Shown: positions 25,301 to 32,396, counted from the stretch's first letter. The stretch: DNA of 64,000 nucleotides from Henricia sp. BOLD:AAB3569 (GCA_037783545.1 JBBELK010000308.1:1302001-1366000), one strand, 5' to 3'. A program made the numbers and translations. Notes: generated by a model not told the origin, from the sequence alone.

Positions 25301-28185
25301 ATACCACTGTGCCTCATAGCTCAGCTGGTAGAGCATCTGCCCAGTGTGACAGAGGTCTTGGGGGAAACCCAAGGGAGTATAGCACTGTGCCTCATAGCTC
25401 AGCTGGTACAGCATCTGCCCGCTGTGTCAGAGGTCTTGGGGGAAACCTGCGGGAGTATACCACTGTGCCTCGTAGCTCAGCTGGTAGAGCATCTGCCCCA
25501 TGTGTCAGAGGTCTTGGGGCAAACCCGAGGGAGTATAGCACTGTGCCTCATAGCTCAGCTGGTAGAGCATCTGCCCAGTGTGTCAGAGGTCTTGGGGGAA
25601 ACCTGACGGAGTATACCACTGTGCCTCGTAGCTCAGCTGGTACAGCATCTGCCTAGAGTGTCAGGTCTCGGGTTCAAATCCCGATTTTTCTCTCATCCTA
25701 CGTTTGGTTGCTTACTTTTAACGATGACTAGGCACAATTATCAAATATTGTGTTATGAACAAACCTCCACTGAGTTATTCCCTGCACATTCCCCGCTGCC
25801 CTCCAGGATAAACGTATCAAACGTCAGTCTGGGCCGCATGCCCTGCGGCAGTACAATCATGACGCGACATTGCAGGAACTGGACGGACTTTGTCGGCCAA
25901 TTAGGCGAGGTCAGCTCCCCGGTTTCTCCTGGAATGGTTCGGTCACAGATTGCCGGGGGTGAGAAGGCGTGAGTCGTGGTGTTGTTTTGACGCTTTGCAA
26001 GATGTTCCTTGGGGACTGCAGTTAAAATTGTAATTAAAATGTGCATATTAAGTGGTAGTCTGTGAGCTTTCCTTTCATAAAGTGGATTGTTGTCATTTTG
26101 TCTCGAAATTAGAATCACACCCAAAAATTTCCTCCTAGTTGTGTCCTGCAGTGGTTTGAAAATGCTCGTCCGGATTCTACGCGAGAGGAAATTTTGGCTT
26201 CAAAAACGGTTCTGTAAGTCTTTTTCTTGAATCATTTTCCAATCATGGACATCTCAAACCACTGCAGGACACAACTAGGATGAAATTTTTGGGTGTGATT
26301 CTAATTTCGAGCCAAAATGACAACAATCCACTTTATAAAAGGGGTTCCAAACTGTCCCTACGGGAAATCCCGTAGGGACAGAATCATTCCGTCTAATTAA
26401 GTGGATAAATTTCATTTTAAAAAGCCCATCCATGTTGACTACTGCCCTCAGCCCCAATACCCACATTAGGTTAGGGCTGAGATATTAAAGCTTAGCTAAT
26501 CATCAGGATAAGTGGATTGACTTTTTTATTTTTTTGTGTTTTGCATAATCATTAAAAAAATCATATCTTAGTCATTTCCTGTCTGATTTCAAAAATTCCA
26601 ATGGTTTTCTGTAAAGGCAAGCATTTCTTGGGCTTTCACATACATGTTTAAAACAAAGTTCTCCCTTTTTAATTGTATTTATGTACCATGGTTAACCGGA
26701 CAATCCACGCCCTGGCAGCTCTTTTTCTCCGGCAGCGGCGGCTTGGGAGTATCATGACAGGCTGCATCTCCTAGCACGTTCTTTGTCAACTCTGAGACGC
26801 ACACAGCACGGGGCTTTAACTCGCCTAAAATCGGAGAGATCGGTCAAAGAAAACGGATTTTATTAGCCACTTTTATAGTTTTATTAGTCTTTTTACTGCA
26901 GTTTATCTCACATTTCAGTTTCTGACTTAGCTTCTACTCACGTGTAGTCTGGTATGAATTGTATCATTTACAAAACGCTGGTAGGTAGGCTAGGTTTCCG
27001 ACTTTCCGGCGATCATGTATGGAGCACCAAAACTTCAAAAGTGGTTATCGCCCAAAAAAGAAAAAATCTGGTAAAAATCTGCGTCCACCCCAGAAAGTCA
27101 CCCTTTTTAAATTTATGTCGCCTCGATGTACCATCCCTTACCTTTACACAAACCATAAAATGACAACGAAAAAGAATTTCAACTAATTTCTAAGGTTCGA
27201 AATGTCAATTAATACACCAAAGTTCGACCTTACCGTAACCGCAACTTCTGCTGCACTGTCCCCATTGTATTTCCCAGGACACTAACTGCACTGGTGCGTA
27301 CAAACGCTTTGATGTTGGTACCGCCTGTTTCAGCAAAAAAAATTAGGGGGAAGAATTGAGTAGTTGACCCATGGTTCCTTCCGGCCATGGTTGACCAAAG
27401 GCTTTAGATCTTGTGTAAAAACACAAATGTTTTCTAAATCTATCATAATCTTTTATTCTTCCCACTTGTAAATTCGGATTTTTCTATCAAATCTGGACAT
27501 ACTGATGCTTGCATGATTAGTTGATAAGTCACTTTAAGGAATATATGAATATATTAATGACGAACTGTTCTTACCATGACCCGTTTTCCCCCGAAATAAA
27601 AAACATATTTTCCCTCTCAAATTGAGTTTTTACGTCAGATTCGGGAAATATTTTACTTTAAAGGCACAGCTACATGTAGGCTCGTCAGCAATGCGCGCGC
27701 GCCAATTTCGTGCCACGATGCTTATTGCCTTTGCTATGGAGCTGCGTATTTCGTGGCACGAATTTGGCGCGCGCGCATTGCTGACAAGCCTGTGTCTTTA
27801 ACAATTAGGCCTATGTGCACTTTCAAAAATACACTGACTAACAAATCCTTTTTCTTCTTTGAAAATAGTTTTTAAAAATTTCCGTATTAAAACCACGATT
27901 TCTTATCAGAATTTCACTTTTTGATGCTTGATTAAAGCTGAGCGTATTAATTATATAGTGTAGATATTAAAGTAAAATCTTTACGGTTACGGATTTGGTA
28001 TTGCAAAATTGCACATGGTGTCTAAGGAAGAAACCCCTTCTACCTTTTTAAAAATTAATTTTCCATCAGTTTTAAAAACATAACATTACCTGCCATCCAG
28101 AACAGAAAACCACACACAACAAAAATGTCCAAGCAAAAATTGCAGCCACCATTTGCACGGGCACGCAGCGCGTCGATGTCCGCAT
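13203..28185 (-). CDS. Secreted TSP1-CUB repeat protein (gene span, 3' end open)
   Basis: Thirteen exons on the minus strand (listed one by one below) join in frame to at least 734 codons. The product has a signal peptide, one thrombospondin type-1 repeat and five CUB domains. CUB domains are extracellular beta-sandwich modules for protein or glycan binding. The TSP1 repeat has the W-x-x-W-x-x-C-S-x-x-C-G start and a late Cys pair like ADAMTS and ADAMTSL proteins. No protease domain is seen, so this is probably an extracellular or matrix binding protein rather than an enzyme. Every CUB is split by one phase-0 intron and separated from the next by a phase-1 intron. The exon at 13203 ends with a good donor, so more exons lie below it; neither stop nor transmembrane segment was found. 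Confidence 0.8.
14205..14897. mobile_element. 'cgagtac'-rich element with nested CAGGGGTGTGA insertion
   Basis: The outer element is built of 'cgagtacgagta' words and ends 'gagtattacaacgctt', the 'gttgtagtcgagtc' type also seen at 51030-51430 and 54178-54396. At about 14371-14766 it is split by an insertion with 'caggggtgtgag' and 'tttcacacccctga' termini, a terminus type I associate with hAT-like MITEs. The whole block lies in the intron just 3' of CUB5 exon 12. Confidence 0.65.
14913..15100 (-). CDS. TSP1-CUB gene exon 12: first half of CUB5
   Basis: The acceptor 'attttccag' and phase-1 join create an Asp, giving 'DCRQLLTKTRDYVRLPL', then 'ANCFILISVQPERRIVLNI'. The exon ends 'DFVE' before 'gtgggt' in phase 0. 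The first Cys pair (DC and NC) is present. The third Cys, seen in the other four domains shortly before the phase-0 intron, is absent; the region reads 'PPPTGYDPDFVE'. Confidence 0.88.
15364..15556. mobile_element. CpG-rich foldback element
   Basis: 'cattttgggagtcaaata' on the left is answered by 'tatttgactcccaaaatg' on the right. Inner arms 'gcgatgtgcgtgcgcgct' and 'gcgcacgcacattgctt' pair as well. It lies in the intron between CUB4 and CUB5 and explains the opposed open frames here. Confidence 0.7.
16028..16648. mobile_element. 620-bp element with about 180-bp terminal inverted repeats
   Basis: The ends read 'cactcgaccaaaaaagttc' and 'gaacttttttggtcgagtg'. The mirror continues inward through 'aggaaaataatatatcaaat', 'ctgaacatatccctcaa' and 'gcaacaaaggagtgtg'. 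The single-copy middle is about 200 bp and codes for nothing evident. It sits in the CUB4-CUB5 intron. A non-autonomous DNA transposon is the simplest reading. Confidence 0.8.
16715..16895 (-). CDS. TSP1-CUB gene exon 11: second half of CUB4
   Basis: The acceptor 'tgaatttatag' opens in phase 0: 'VTDLTTKRSERICGKMPPF' then 'TWTSDSNEVQLSFTSD'. The exon closes in phase 1 at 'CAAAGAG' before 'gtgggatt'. The donor lies well before the first in-frame stop at 16680, and using it creates the codon GAT that starts the next CUB ('DC'). Confidence 0.88.
16948..17399 (+). mobile_element. TTAA-bounded MITE copy C
   Basis: It runs from TTAAAGGCAGTATACATGA to 'catgtatactatctttaa' with 25-bp inverted ends. 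It has the interior blocks of copies A, B, D and E, including 'ttcgcccccaaaccacttcg'. It lies in the intron between exons 10 and 11 of the CUB gene. Confidence 0.85.
17564..17751 (-). CDS. TSP1-CUB gene exon 10: first half of CUB4
   Basis: The acceptor 'atttctttcag' gives 'DCITVKGNATAAGQIS', then 'YPSPYPGNSECFLTI' and 'ESDMCIKDALQ', ending at 'gtaaaa' in phase 0. The 'YPSPYP' turn and three Cys are typical of CUB domains. Confidence 0.9.
17815..18090 (+). mobile_element. TTAA-type element fragment (family of 47020-47370)
   Basis: This segment shares 'aaaatatacggattgagagtg', 'caacacccatgggaaaaa' and a 'gatctggacacgctccttt' terminus with the complete copy at 47020-47370. The opposite end is missing. 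It abuts the next element at a shared CTTTAAAGG. Confidence 0.7.
18087..18227. mobile_element. Foldback with 'gcacgaatttggcg' arms (TTAAAGG ends)
   Basis: It starts 'ttaaaggcagaggctcgtca' and ends 'tgatgagccttgccttta'. Inner arms are 'tgtaccacgaaatacgcagc' and 'gagctgtg' through 'gtggcacgaatttggcg'. Family members lie at 11935-12030 and 27655-27802. Confidence 0.75.
18244..18412 (-). CDS. TSP1-CUB gene exon 9: second half of CUB3
   Basis: The acceptor 'atttacttag' opens in phase 0: 'ILDVTTDRTDIICGMRQPF' then 'AWTSDSNEVLVVFVSDN' and 'YTGFEAQYVL'. It ends at 'GGCAG' before 'gtatgt' in phase 1. This is a textbook CUB C-terminal half. Confidence 0.92.
18808..19082. mobile_element. Foldback with 'gggcccaatttcatagagc' ends
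   Basis: 'gggcccaatttcatagagct' at the left end is matched by 'agctctatgaaattgggccc' at the right. The interior is AT-rich with 'gttaac' and 'cttaa' words. The family recurs at 1-475, 42296-42666 and 43237-43345. It lies in the CUB3 phase-0 intron. Confidence 0.8.
19316..19524 (-). CDS. TSP1-CUB gene exon 8: first half of CUB3
   Basis: The acceptor 'tattactag' gives 'DCNQIIRDSQKGVITSPNYP', then 'YPDNSYCRTFILA', 'VITIAFQNFMVE' and 'ETCQFDHVM', closing in phase 0 at 'gtatgt'. The G-x-I-x-S-P-N-Y-P signature makes this the clearest CUB domain of the gene. Confidence 0.94.
19617..19941. mobile_element. MITE with 'ggccaaacaaaa' ends
   Basis: 'aggccaaacaaaaaaaatgg' and 'ttaccgtaaac' at one end mirror 'gttaccgtaaacgcaccat' and 'ttttgtttggccta' at the other. 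The 300-bp interior is AT-rich and non-coding. It lies in the CUB2-CUB3 intron. Confidence 0.75.
20230..20580 (+). repeat. CpG-rich dispersed repeat (partner near 43110)
   Basis: A 108-codon frame lies here, but its DNA recurs in inverted, diverged form at about 43110-43240 ('gcatcctcttgcaacagtgc' there; 'gcactgttgcaagaggatg' here). 'gggcgacaag' and 'ttgtcgcctc' also correspond. The shared block argues for a repeat rather than a gene. Confidence 0.5.
20760..21260. repeat. Possible MITE with 'gccggaaaaa' ends
   Basis: 'gggccggaaaaaaatccact' near 20793 and 'gaaaaagccggaag' near 21234, with 'ccggcctgg' between, suggest inverted termini. Otherwise no features are seen in this long intron. Confidence 0.35.
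21540..21793. mobile_element. MITE with 'gggtctttctataaattagg' ends
   Basis: The left 'gggtctttctataaattagg' then 'gtgtcccccgtta' is mirrored by 'taaagggggacac' and 'cctaatttatagaaagaccc' at the right. The interior is short and AT-rich. Confidence 0.8.
21844..22018 (-). CDS. TSP1-CUB gene exon 7: second half of CUB2
   Basis: The acceptor 'ccttttttttag' (approximate tract) opens in phase 0: 'IQIIKIGQQKTLCGTHEPF' then 'SWTSTGNEAVLIYERP', ending with an acidic stretch 'TSEEDWEMELEYEPIQ' and a phase-1 donor 'gtatgtgg'. It is more divergent than its neighbours but keeps the Cys, the 'F-x-W-T-S' core and N-E-x-x-x-x-Y. Confidence 0.88.
22043..22830 (-). mobile_element. TTAA-type element interrupted by a foldback element
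   Basis: Outer parts (22043-22334 and 22786-22830) are a minus-orientation copy of the 47020-47370 family. They run from 'gcgtgtccagatcacattt' to 'aagtccattttctgg'. Between them, at about 22335-22785, is the foldback also found at 744-1214. TATA flanks both junctions (tttTATA|AACTCC and GGAGTT|TATAatt), a likely target-site duplication. Confidence 0.8.
22944..23113 (-). CDS. TSP1-CUB gene exon 6: first half of CUB2
   Basis: The acceptor 'tattattttgcag' gives 'ECSAVFDGQMGRYVSA', then 'TLCEVLFHAPPGSRVVLSF' and 'SIPCTKPIL', closing at 'gtaagt' in phase 0. The opening is degenerate for a CUB (no SPNYP turn), but Cys spacing and the phase pattern support it. Confidence 0.85.
23347..23717. mobile_element. 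MITE with 'tgacctgtca' ends
   Basis: 'tgtgacctgtcatgacgaaa' on the left is matched by 'ttttgtcgtgacaggtcaca' on the right. The interior is AT-rich. It lies between CUB1 and CUB2 exons. Confidence 0.65.
23893..24137. mobile_element. Foldback with 'tttttttagtttatgtcac' arms
   Basis: The left 'gtatttttttagttt', 'gtcacaactggaattt' and 'gatagcttggatgatttt' are mirrored on the right by 'aaaatcatccaagctatc', 'aaattccagttgtgac' and 'aaactaaaaaaatac'. Arms are about 80 bp. Confidence 0.8.
24213..24381 (-). CDS. TSP1-CUB gene exon 5: second half of CUB1
   Basis: The acceptor 'cttgtttgcag' opens in phase 0: 'IVDVLTNRSEQICGTCEAF' then 'SWTADSNKVQIKFSAE' and 'FHASYYAIPKAPDS', ending in phase 1 at 'gtatgg'. 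It has one extra Cys (ICGTC) relative to the other CUB domains. Confidence 0.9.
24432..25740 (+). repeat. 16-unit tandem array of tRNA-like sequence
   Basis: Sixteen units with a period of 78 bp (exactly 78 between the last five) each contain 'catagctcagctggtagagc', an A-box-like D-arm sequence of a tRNA, and then 'catctgccc' and 'gtcagaggtcttgggg'. The first fifteen lack a B box. The last unit, from about 25625, has B box 'gggttcaaatcccg' and runs into a 'tttttctctcatcc' tail. It looks like a tRNA-derived SINE whose 5' part was amplified in tandem. It lies in the CUB1 phase-0 intron, antisense to the gene. Peptide frames over it are artefacts. Confidence 0.9.
25765..26015 (-). CDS. TSP1-CUB gene exon 4: linker and first half of CUB1
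   Basis: The acceptor 'attttaactgcag' completes a Val codon. The exon reads 'VPKEHLAKRQNNTTTHAF', then 'ICDRTIPGETGELTSPNWP', 'QFLQCRVMIVLPQG' and 'ECAGNNSVE', closing in phase 0 at 'gtttgt'. The first 25 residues or so form a linker with a potential N-glycosylation site (NNTT) after the TSP1 repeat. Confidence 0.9.
26074..26338. mobile_element. Foldback element in the TSP1-CUB1 intron
   Basis: 'aaagtggattgttgtcattt', 'aattagaatcacacccaaaa' and 'tagttgtgtcctgcagtgg' on the left are mirrored on the right by 'ccactgcaggacacaacta', 'ttttgggtgtgattctaatt' and 'aaatgacaacaatccacttt'. Arms are near 95 bp with a short loop. Confidence 0.85.
26687..26824 (-). CDS. TSP1-CUB gene exon 3: second part of TSP1 repeat
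   Basis: The acceptor 'ccgattttag' continues the Gly codon: 'GELKPRAVCVSELTKNVL', then 'AACHDTPKPPLPEKKSCQG' and 'VDCPVNH'. The C...C....P....K-x-C....C layout is that of an ADAMTS-like TSP1 repeat. Of the donors near the end, 'G|gtacat' at 26686 is the one giving phase 1, as the next exon needs. Confidence 0.85.
27234..27324 (-). CDS. TSP1-CUB gene exon 2: start of TSP1 repeat
   Basis: The acceptor 'ttttgctgaaacag' opens in phase 0 and the donor 'gtaagg' closes in phase 1. It reads 'AVPTSKRLYAPVQLVSWE' then 'IQWGQCSRSCGYG'. W-x-x-x-W-G-x-C-S-x-x-C-G is the diagnostic start of a thrombospondin type-1 repeat, with Trp residues available for C-mannosylation. Confidence 0.88.
27655..27802. mobile_element. 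Foldback with 'gcacgaatttggcg' arms, second full copy
   Basis: It starts 'tttaaaggcacagc' and ends 'gcctgtgtctttaa'. The arms contain 'gcaatgcgcgcgcgccaatt' and 'aatttggcgcgcgcgcattg'. It lies in the first intron of the CUB gene. Confidence 0.8.
28090..28185 (-). CDS. TSP1-CUB gene exon 1: signal peptide
   Basis: ATG at 28185 starts 32 codons that end in phase 0 at 'gtaatg'. The sequence begins 'MRTSTRCVPVQMVAAIFAW' and continues with a hydrophobic core 'TFLLCVVFCSGW', a signal peptide. A second ATG six bases upstream is out of frame and would hit a stop early in exon 2, so the 28185 start is preferred; that upstream ATG could weaken initiation. Confidence 0.75.
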
Positions 28186-28611
28186 AGCATAAGTTAATTG
28201 CCCGTGGTCCGAGAGAAAACGGGCGAAGTCTATCAGATATTCATGGAGCCTGTACAGAGCTTATTCCCCGCTGGTCCGTCCACACCGGAATGCTCGGTTG
28301 GTTGGAATAATAGGTTGACTTCTTTTGTCTCGCTGTGGAATGTAAAGAATGTCTTCACACATACGCCAGAGGTCCAAAGAGCTCCTGAGCCAAGACTGGT
28401 TCTACACATAAACCATTGAGCCGTTTCCTTGCGCATTTTCAATGAACCTTCAGCCGACTTTTCACAATTAAGAGCATGTCATAGTAGCTGACGTCACATT
28501 TCGTCTCCATTTTAAAAATGTCCCTGCTGCGGATTCAACCAATGCTCAGCTTTGATTATCAAGAACCAAAACCGTTCATTGGTCTAACCAGCAATAGACC
28601 TGTTGGGATTT

Positions 28612-28795
28612 TTCGCACACAATGGAATTAGCATACTCATGTATATTCTGGTACAGCGGACCTTTGACATGTATAGTTTGGTTCCCGAGTAGATGGCACT
28701 CCGCAATAAGCGATAGGATTAGGAACCGGTCCATAGTATGTCCAAGGTCCGCCTTACCAAAAATAAATGAGTATGCTAATTCCATTGTGTGCAAA
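28612..28795. mobile_element. Foldback upstream of the TSP1-CUB gene
   Basis: 'cacacaatggaattagcata' is mirrored by 'tatgctaattccattgtgtg' and 'ggacctttgacat' by 'atgtccaaggtcc'. The inner word 'cgataggatt' with 'ggaacc' recurs near 39800 and 45100. Confidence 0.75.
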
Positions 28796-28809
28796 CAAAC
28801 CCGAACAGT

Positions 28810-28895
28810 TCTATTGGGGGCGGGGAGTTGGGGGAGGTGGGATGGGGGTTGGGGGAGGTGGGATGGGGGGGAGGGGGGGGGGGGGGGGAGGTGCA
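28810..28895 (+). repeat. G-rich tract with quadruplex potential
   Basis: Repeats of 'gttgggggaggtgggatggg' run into an uninterrupted G run of about 17. It lies about 630-710 bases upstream of the CUB-gene start codon and on that gene's template-complement strand. Glycine-rich and proline-rich frames over it are artefacts. Confidence 0.7.
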
Positions 28896-28899
28896 CGTG

Positions 28900-29479
28900 C
28901 AACCCCTGCCCCCTACAATTTCCAGTGCCCCAGGTTCCCCCACGAAAAACAAATCCAGATACATACCACTAAAAAAATCCATACCACTAAAAACAAGCCC
29001 CTGTGCAGACCACTAAAAGCAATGTCCCCTGTGTTCCCCCAGTGTAAAAAAAAGCCGCTGTTGTGGTCGCGAAAACAGGCCAAGAACTAAGGAGACCTTT
29101 TTACTTTGTTCAGATCTTTTCATGATCTTGAGTTCGCCTTTTAGAATTTTGCTTTTATTTACAAATTTCAAATTGACACTGGCCGCTTCGTTTCAGATCT
29201 GAGCCATTGTATTACGTCACGCGTCTTTTCATTTGTAAATTTTATCACAAAAGAAAGCACCGATACTTTAGACTTCAATGACAATTTGAAATTTTTCTAT
29301 AACCGGGACATGGTGACGTCACGCCTTGATATTTGAGCGTTTTTATACGGGAGTCGCAAAGTGCACGTGGAAAACAAGCCACAAGAAAACAAACGTCATA
29401 TATTTCTACCTGGTTTGTGACTTCATCACGCTCGTTGGCTAATTTCGTTTTAATTTATTATAAAATCATCAATGCATAT
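28900..29479. other. Intergenic, no feature recognised
   Basis: Short direct repeats ('accactaaaaa' near 28965-29000) occur. No gene or complete element was recognised. Confidence 0.35.
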
Positions 29480-29981
29480 TTAAAGGCAGTATACGTGATT
29501 GGTATCTCGAAAATCAGAAATGTTCACAGATTTACGCCTAACTTACACAATATAAACATGATGACCGTAGAAAACTTCCCCTGAAATGGTTTTGTCTGAA
29601 GTGCTATATAGTCTTTGAGAAACGAGTAAAACATTTAGTTTTCGTCTCATGAGACGAAAATTCAATTCGCCCCAAACCCATTTCGCCCAAGTCCCATTTC
29701 GCCCCCAAACCACTTCACCCGAGTGCCATTTCGCCCCAAATTACTTCGTCCAAATGCTACTTCTCCCAAAACCACTTCTTGCACAGGCCGTGGGTCAGGG
29801 CGAAATGGTTCAGGGCGAAGTGGTTTTGGGCGAAATGACTGCAAACCCTTTTTTGACTGTTTTCTCAAAAGTTAGACAAAGTACAGAGCTGGTTTTTGCT
29901 CAGGTTGGTTTTAATCATGCATATCTTCAATCACACAGGGGGATAAAACTATTTGTAACAGTTTACCAATCATGTCTTTAA
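29480..29981 (+). mobile_element. TTAA-bounded MITE copy D
   Basis: It runs from TTAAAGGCAGTATACGTGA to 'taccaatcatgtctttaa'. Interior blocks match copies A-C, including 'aaaacttcccctgaaatgg' and 'aagtgctata'. The right end has lost a few bases. The internal 'ttcgcccaa' words are degenerate, not expanded. Confidence 0.85.
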
Positions 29982-30495
29982 AGCCACAGTTTAGGTTTCT
30001 GACCCAAAATCCGTACACTATCGCATGCAGCCACAGCATGTTATTATTAGGCCTATAATGATACAATTCCAAAGTCATCTTTAATTTCGCCCCAAGTTTC
30101 GTCTTATTTTTGAAGTACGGCTGAACAAAAGAAGTATATAGACACAATTTAATTTAGATAGTGTACATTTTAAAATGGATTTATTGTCAATCCCGTTATA
30201 AGGTACATGATAGGCCTAGGGCAAAATACACGACGACTATAATTTATACACAATAATTACCGTTTCAATCCTCCAAAATAGCTGTAGGGACGTTAAAAAC
30301 CACAGACCGACACAACGGTTACCCAATGGTTACATGTAAACATATGCATGAAAAAAGTCAGCGCAAAAAAATGCACATTGCGGTTATAATATAAAGTACT
30401 GATAAGCATGTTATACCAATTGATACCAAATTTTACAACAAGAAATTGGCCAAGAGCATGCCTCTAAAAAGTGGAGCGAAATTGATTAATTCCCC

Positions 30496-31346
30496 TTAAA
30501 GGCAGTAGGCCTATATACATCATTGGTAATCTCGAAAATCAGAAATGTTCACAGATTTACGCCTAACTTACACAATATAAACACGATGACCGTAGAAAAC
30601 TTACCCTGAAATGGTTTTGTCTGAAGTGCTATAGTCTTTGAGAAATGAGTAAAACAATTGGTTTTCGTCTGATGAGACGAAAATTTCAATCGGGTACCGT
30701 GGCCGAGTGGTTAGGGCCATTGACTCGCAATCATGGGTGAAAACTTAGGGTTGCGGGATCGAATCCGGCTGCGGTTCCTGTGCCCTTGGGCAAGGCACTC
30801 AACCACACTTGCTCCATCCTTCGGAAGGGATGTAAAGCCGTTGGTCCAGTGTGTTAGGTAATGGTAACGCACTCTAAAGATCCCAGAGCATTATTTCGCG
30901 AAGAGCAAGGATTCCCCAGTGTTTCTGGCCATTTCTAATTCTATTTCTTCATGGGTTTCCTCACACTTACAAGTGACAGTGCAATGAGCACTATTGAGGA
31001 ATCCTTGGTATGAATACCAGAAAGAAATAATAATAATAATAATAACCATTTCGCCCAAATCCCATTTCGCCCCAAACCACTTCGCCCAAACACTACATCG
31101 CCCAAATGCCACTTCGCCCCAAAACCAATTCGTGCACAGGCCGTGTTTCAGGGCGAAATGCTTCAGGGCGAAGTGGTTTTGGGGTGAAATGACTGCAAAC
31201 CCTTTTTTGACTGTTTTCTCAAAAGTTAGACGAAGTACGGAGCTGTTTTTTTGCTCAGGTTGGTTTAAATCATGCATATCTTCAATCACACAGGGGGGAT
31301 AAAACAATTTGTAACAGTTTACCAATCATGTATATACTATCTTTAA
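30496..31346 (+). mobile_element. TTAA-bounded MITE copy E, split by a SINE
   Basis: The left part (30496-30690) ends in 'gatgagacgaaaatttcaat'. The right part (31046-31346) resumes with 'accatttcgcccaaat' and ends 'tatatactatctttaa'. The 355 bp between them are a tRNA-derived SINE, so the SINE is younger than this MITE copy. Confidence 0.85.
30691..31045 (+). mobile_element. tRNA-derived SINE nested in MITE copy E
   Basis: The head has an A box 'tggccgagtggttagggc' of the tRNA-Ser/Leu style and B box 'gggatcgaatccggc' at about 30755-30769. The body has 'cccttgggcaaggcactca', and the tail is (ATA/TAA)n. All parts of a SINE are present, and its insertion point in the MITE is clear on both sides. 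Confidence 0.85.
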
Positions 31347-31521
31347 GTATCCCCTATATTTCCAATATATTTCCATATAGCCCCCGCAGTAATATATTGA
31401 AGACGACGTATAAGTACACCCGATAGTTAACAATTGTGCTTTTGATCTTGACGTTAACGGAAACAAAACAGAGACAAGTAGCAAAAATATTACAATTAAC
31501 CTTTGCCAAATTGTAGTATAA

Positions 31522-31755
31522 GGGGCTGTCCAAAGTTGCCATTCAACCAGTTCACGGTTCTACAAAGAGAAAGGGAGAGGGGGTCGAAGGCTGCGTAAGA
31601 CTTTACATACGCTGTAAAATGTTGATATGTTATTGTACTGTCAGAAAAACGTCGATGAGTAGTATTTCTGGAGGCGGGGGTGGGGGGCGGGGCGGTCTTG
31701 AAAAATACTCTGTAGAATTGTGAAAATGTTGACTACTTAATTTGGACGGCCCCTC
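31522..31755. mobile_element. MITE with 'ggggctgtccaaagt' ends
   Basis: 'ggggctgtccaaagttgcc' on the left pairs with 'ttggacggcccct' on the right. 'tttacat(a/g)c.ctgtaaaatgttga' and a G-rich patch lie inside. Copies occur at 36217-36335 (partial) and 46779-47019. Confidence 0.75.
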
Positions 31756-32062
31756 ATTGACCACCGCCAATAAAATTAATGTTAAACAAAAATACAGTCT
31801 CTCGGTCAATTTTAAGCAATCTCAAACAATACGTCGTCTTGTAGGTTAGGCCTATTGAGTTGTTTTTCGTGAAAACGTGAAATTTACAACTGGTGTCAGA
31901 GGTGGGATAGCCTCCGTTTTAGCAGGCGTTTCACATATGACTTGATGTAACCTCAGTGGATGCTGTTGTCGCTGGCTGATCCTCGGTCATCAAATGGAAT
32001 ATTTGCGCTGGAAGAATCCCCTGGCCTGCAGCTCCATTGCCTGAGCAAACAGTACCATACAG

Positions 32063-32068
32063 TTTATT
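32063..32068 (-). promoter_or_regulatory. Candidate polyadenylation signal, ammonium transporter 1
   Basis: AATAAA on the minus strand, about 175 bases past the TAG stop of the first transporter gene. Confidence 0.35.
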
Positions 32069-32241
32069 TAAAATCACACTGTGTTACAGTGGTTAGGAAC
32101 ATCTCCATAAAGAAAAATCAATCAATTGGGATTCGTTTTGATGTTGCAATTGCGTTAAAGGAGCTTGTTAAGATCTCCCCCTGAAAATATATTTGTAACG
32201 AAATTTGTAATTTGAGCCTATTTTCGGCATAAGGATTAGGC

Positions 32242-32396
32242 CTAGTACCCACCAGGAGAAGGACTTGGGTTCCCAGTTTCCACGTCACCCTGTTGTCCAC
32301 CTTTGTAATCGACCGAATTAGTTTGACTGGTCGTCCAGCCATCGCCATAACTGGACAATGGGTAGGCAGGCTCGCCATGTTTGGCAATATCTAGAC
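32242..32396 (-). CDS. Ammonium transporter 1, exon 10 (C terminus)
   Basis: The acceptor 'tttatacatttcag' starts '[20 protein letters not shown]', the conserved cytoplasmic AMT tail motif. About 30 polar residues follow, ending '[12 protein letters not shown]' and TAG. Unlike gene 2, there is no internal donor. Confidence 0.93.

Noticed and set aside
25280-25656. Long frames with repeated 'SSAGRASA' and 'IAQLVEHLPSV' peptides
   Set aside because: They are translations of the 78-bp tRNA-like tandem array. The frame is open only because 78 is a multiple of 3.
24432-25690. CRISPR-like array
   Set aside because: Units are contiguous 78-bp repeats without unique spacers, and the DNA is eukaryotic.
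28767-29090. Glycine-rich frame
   Set aside because: It comes from the G-rich low-complexity tract.
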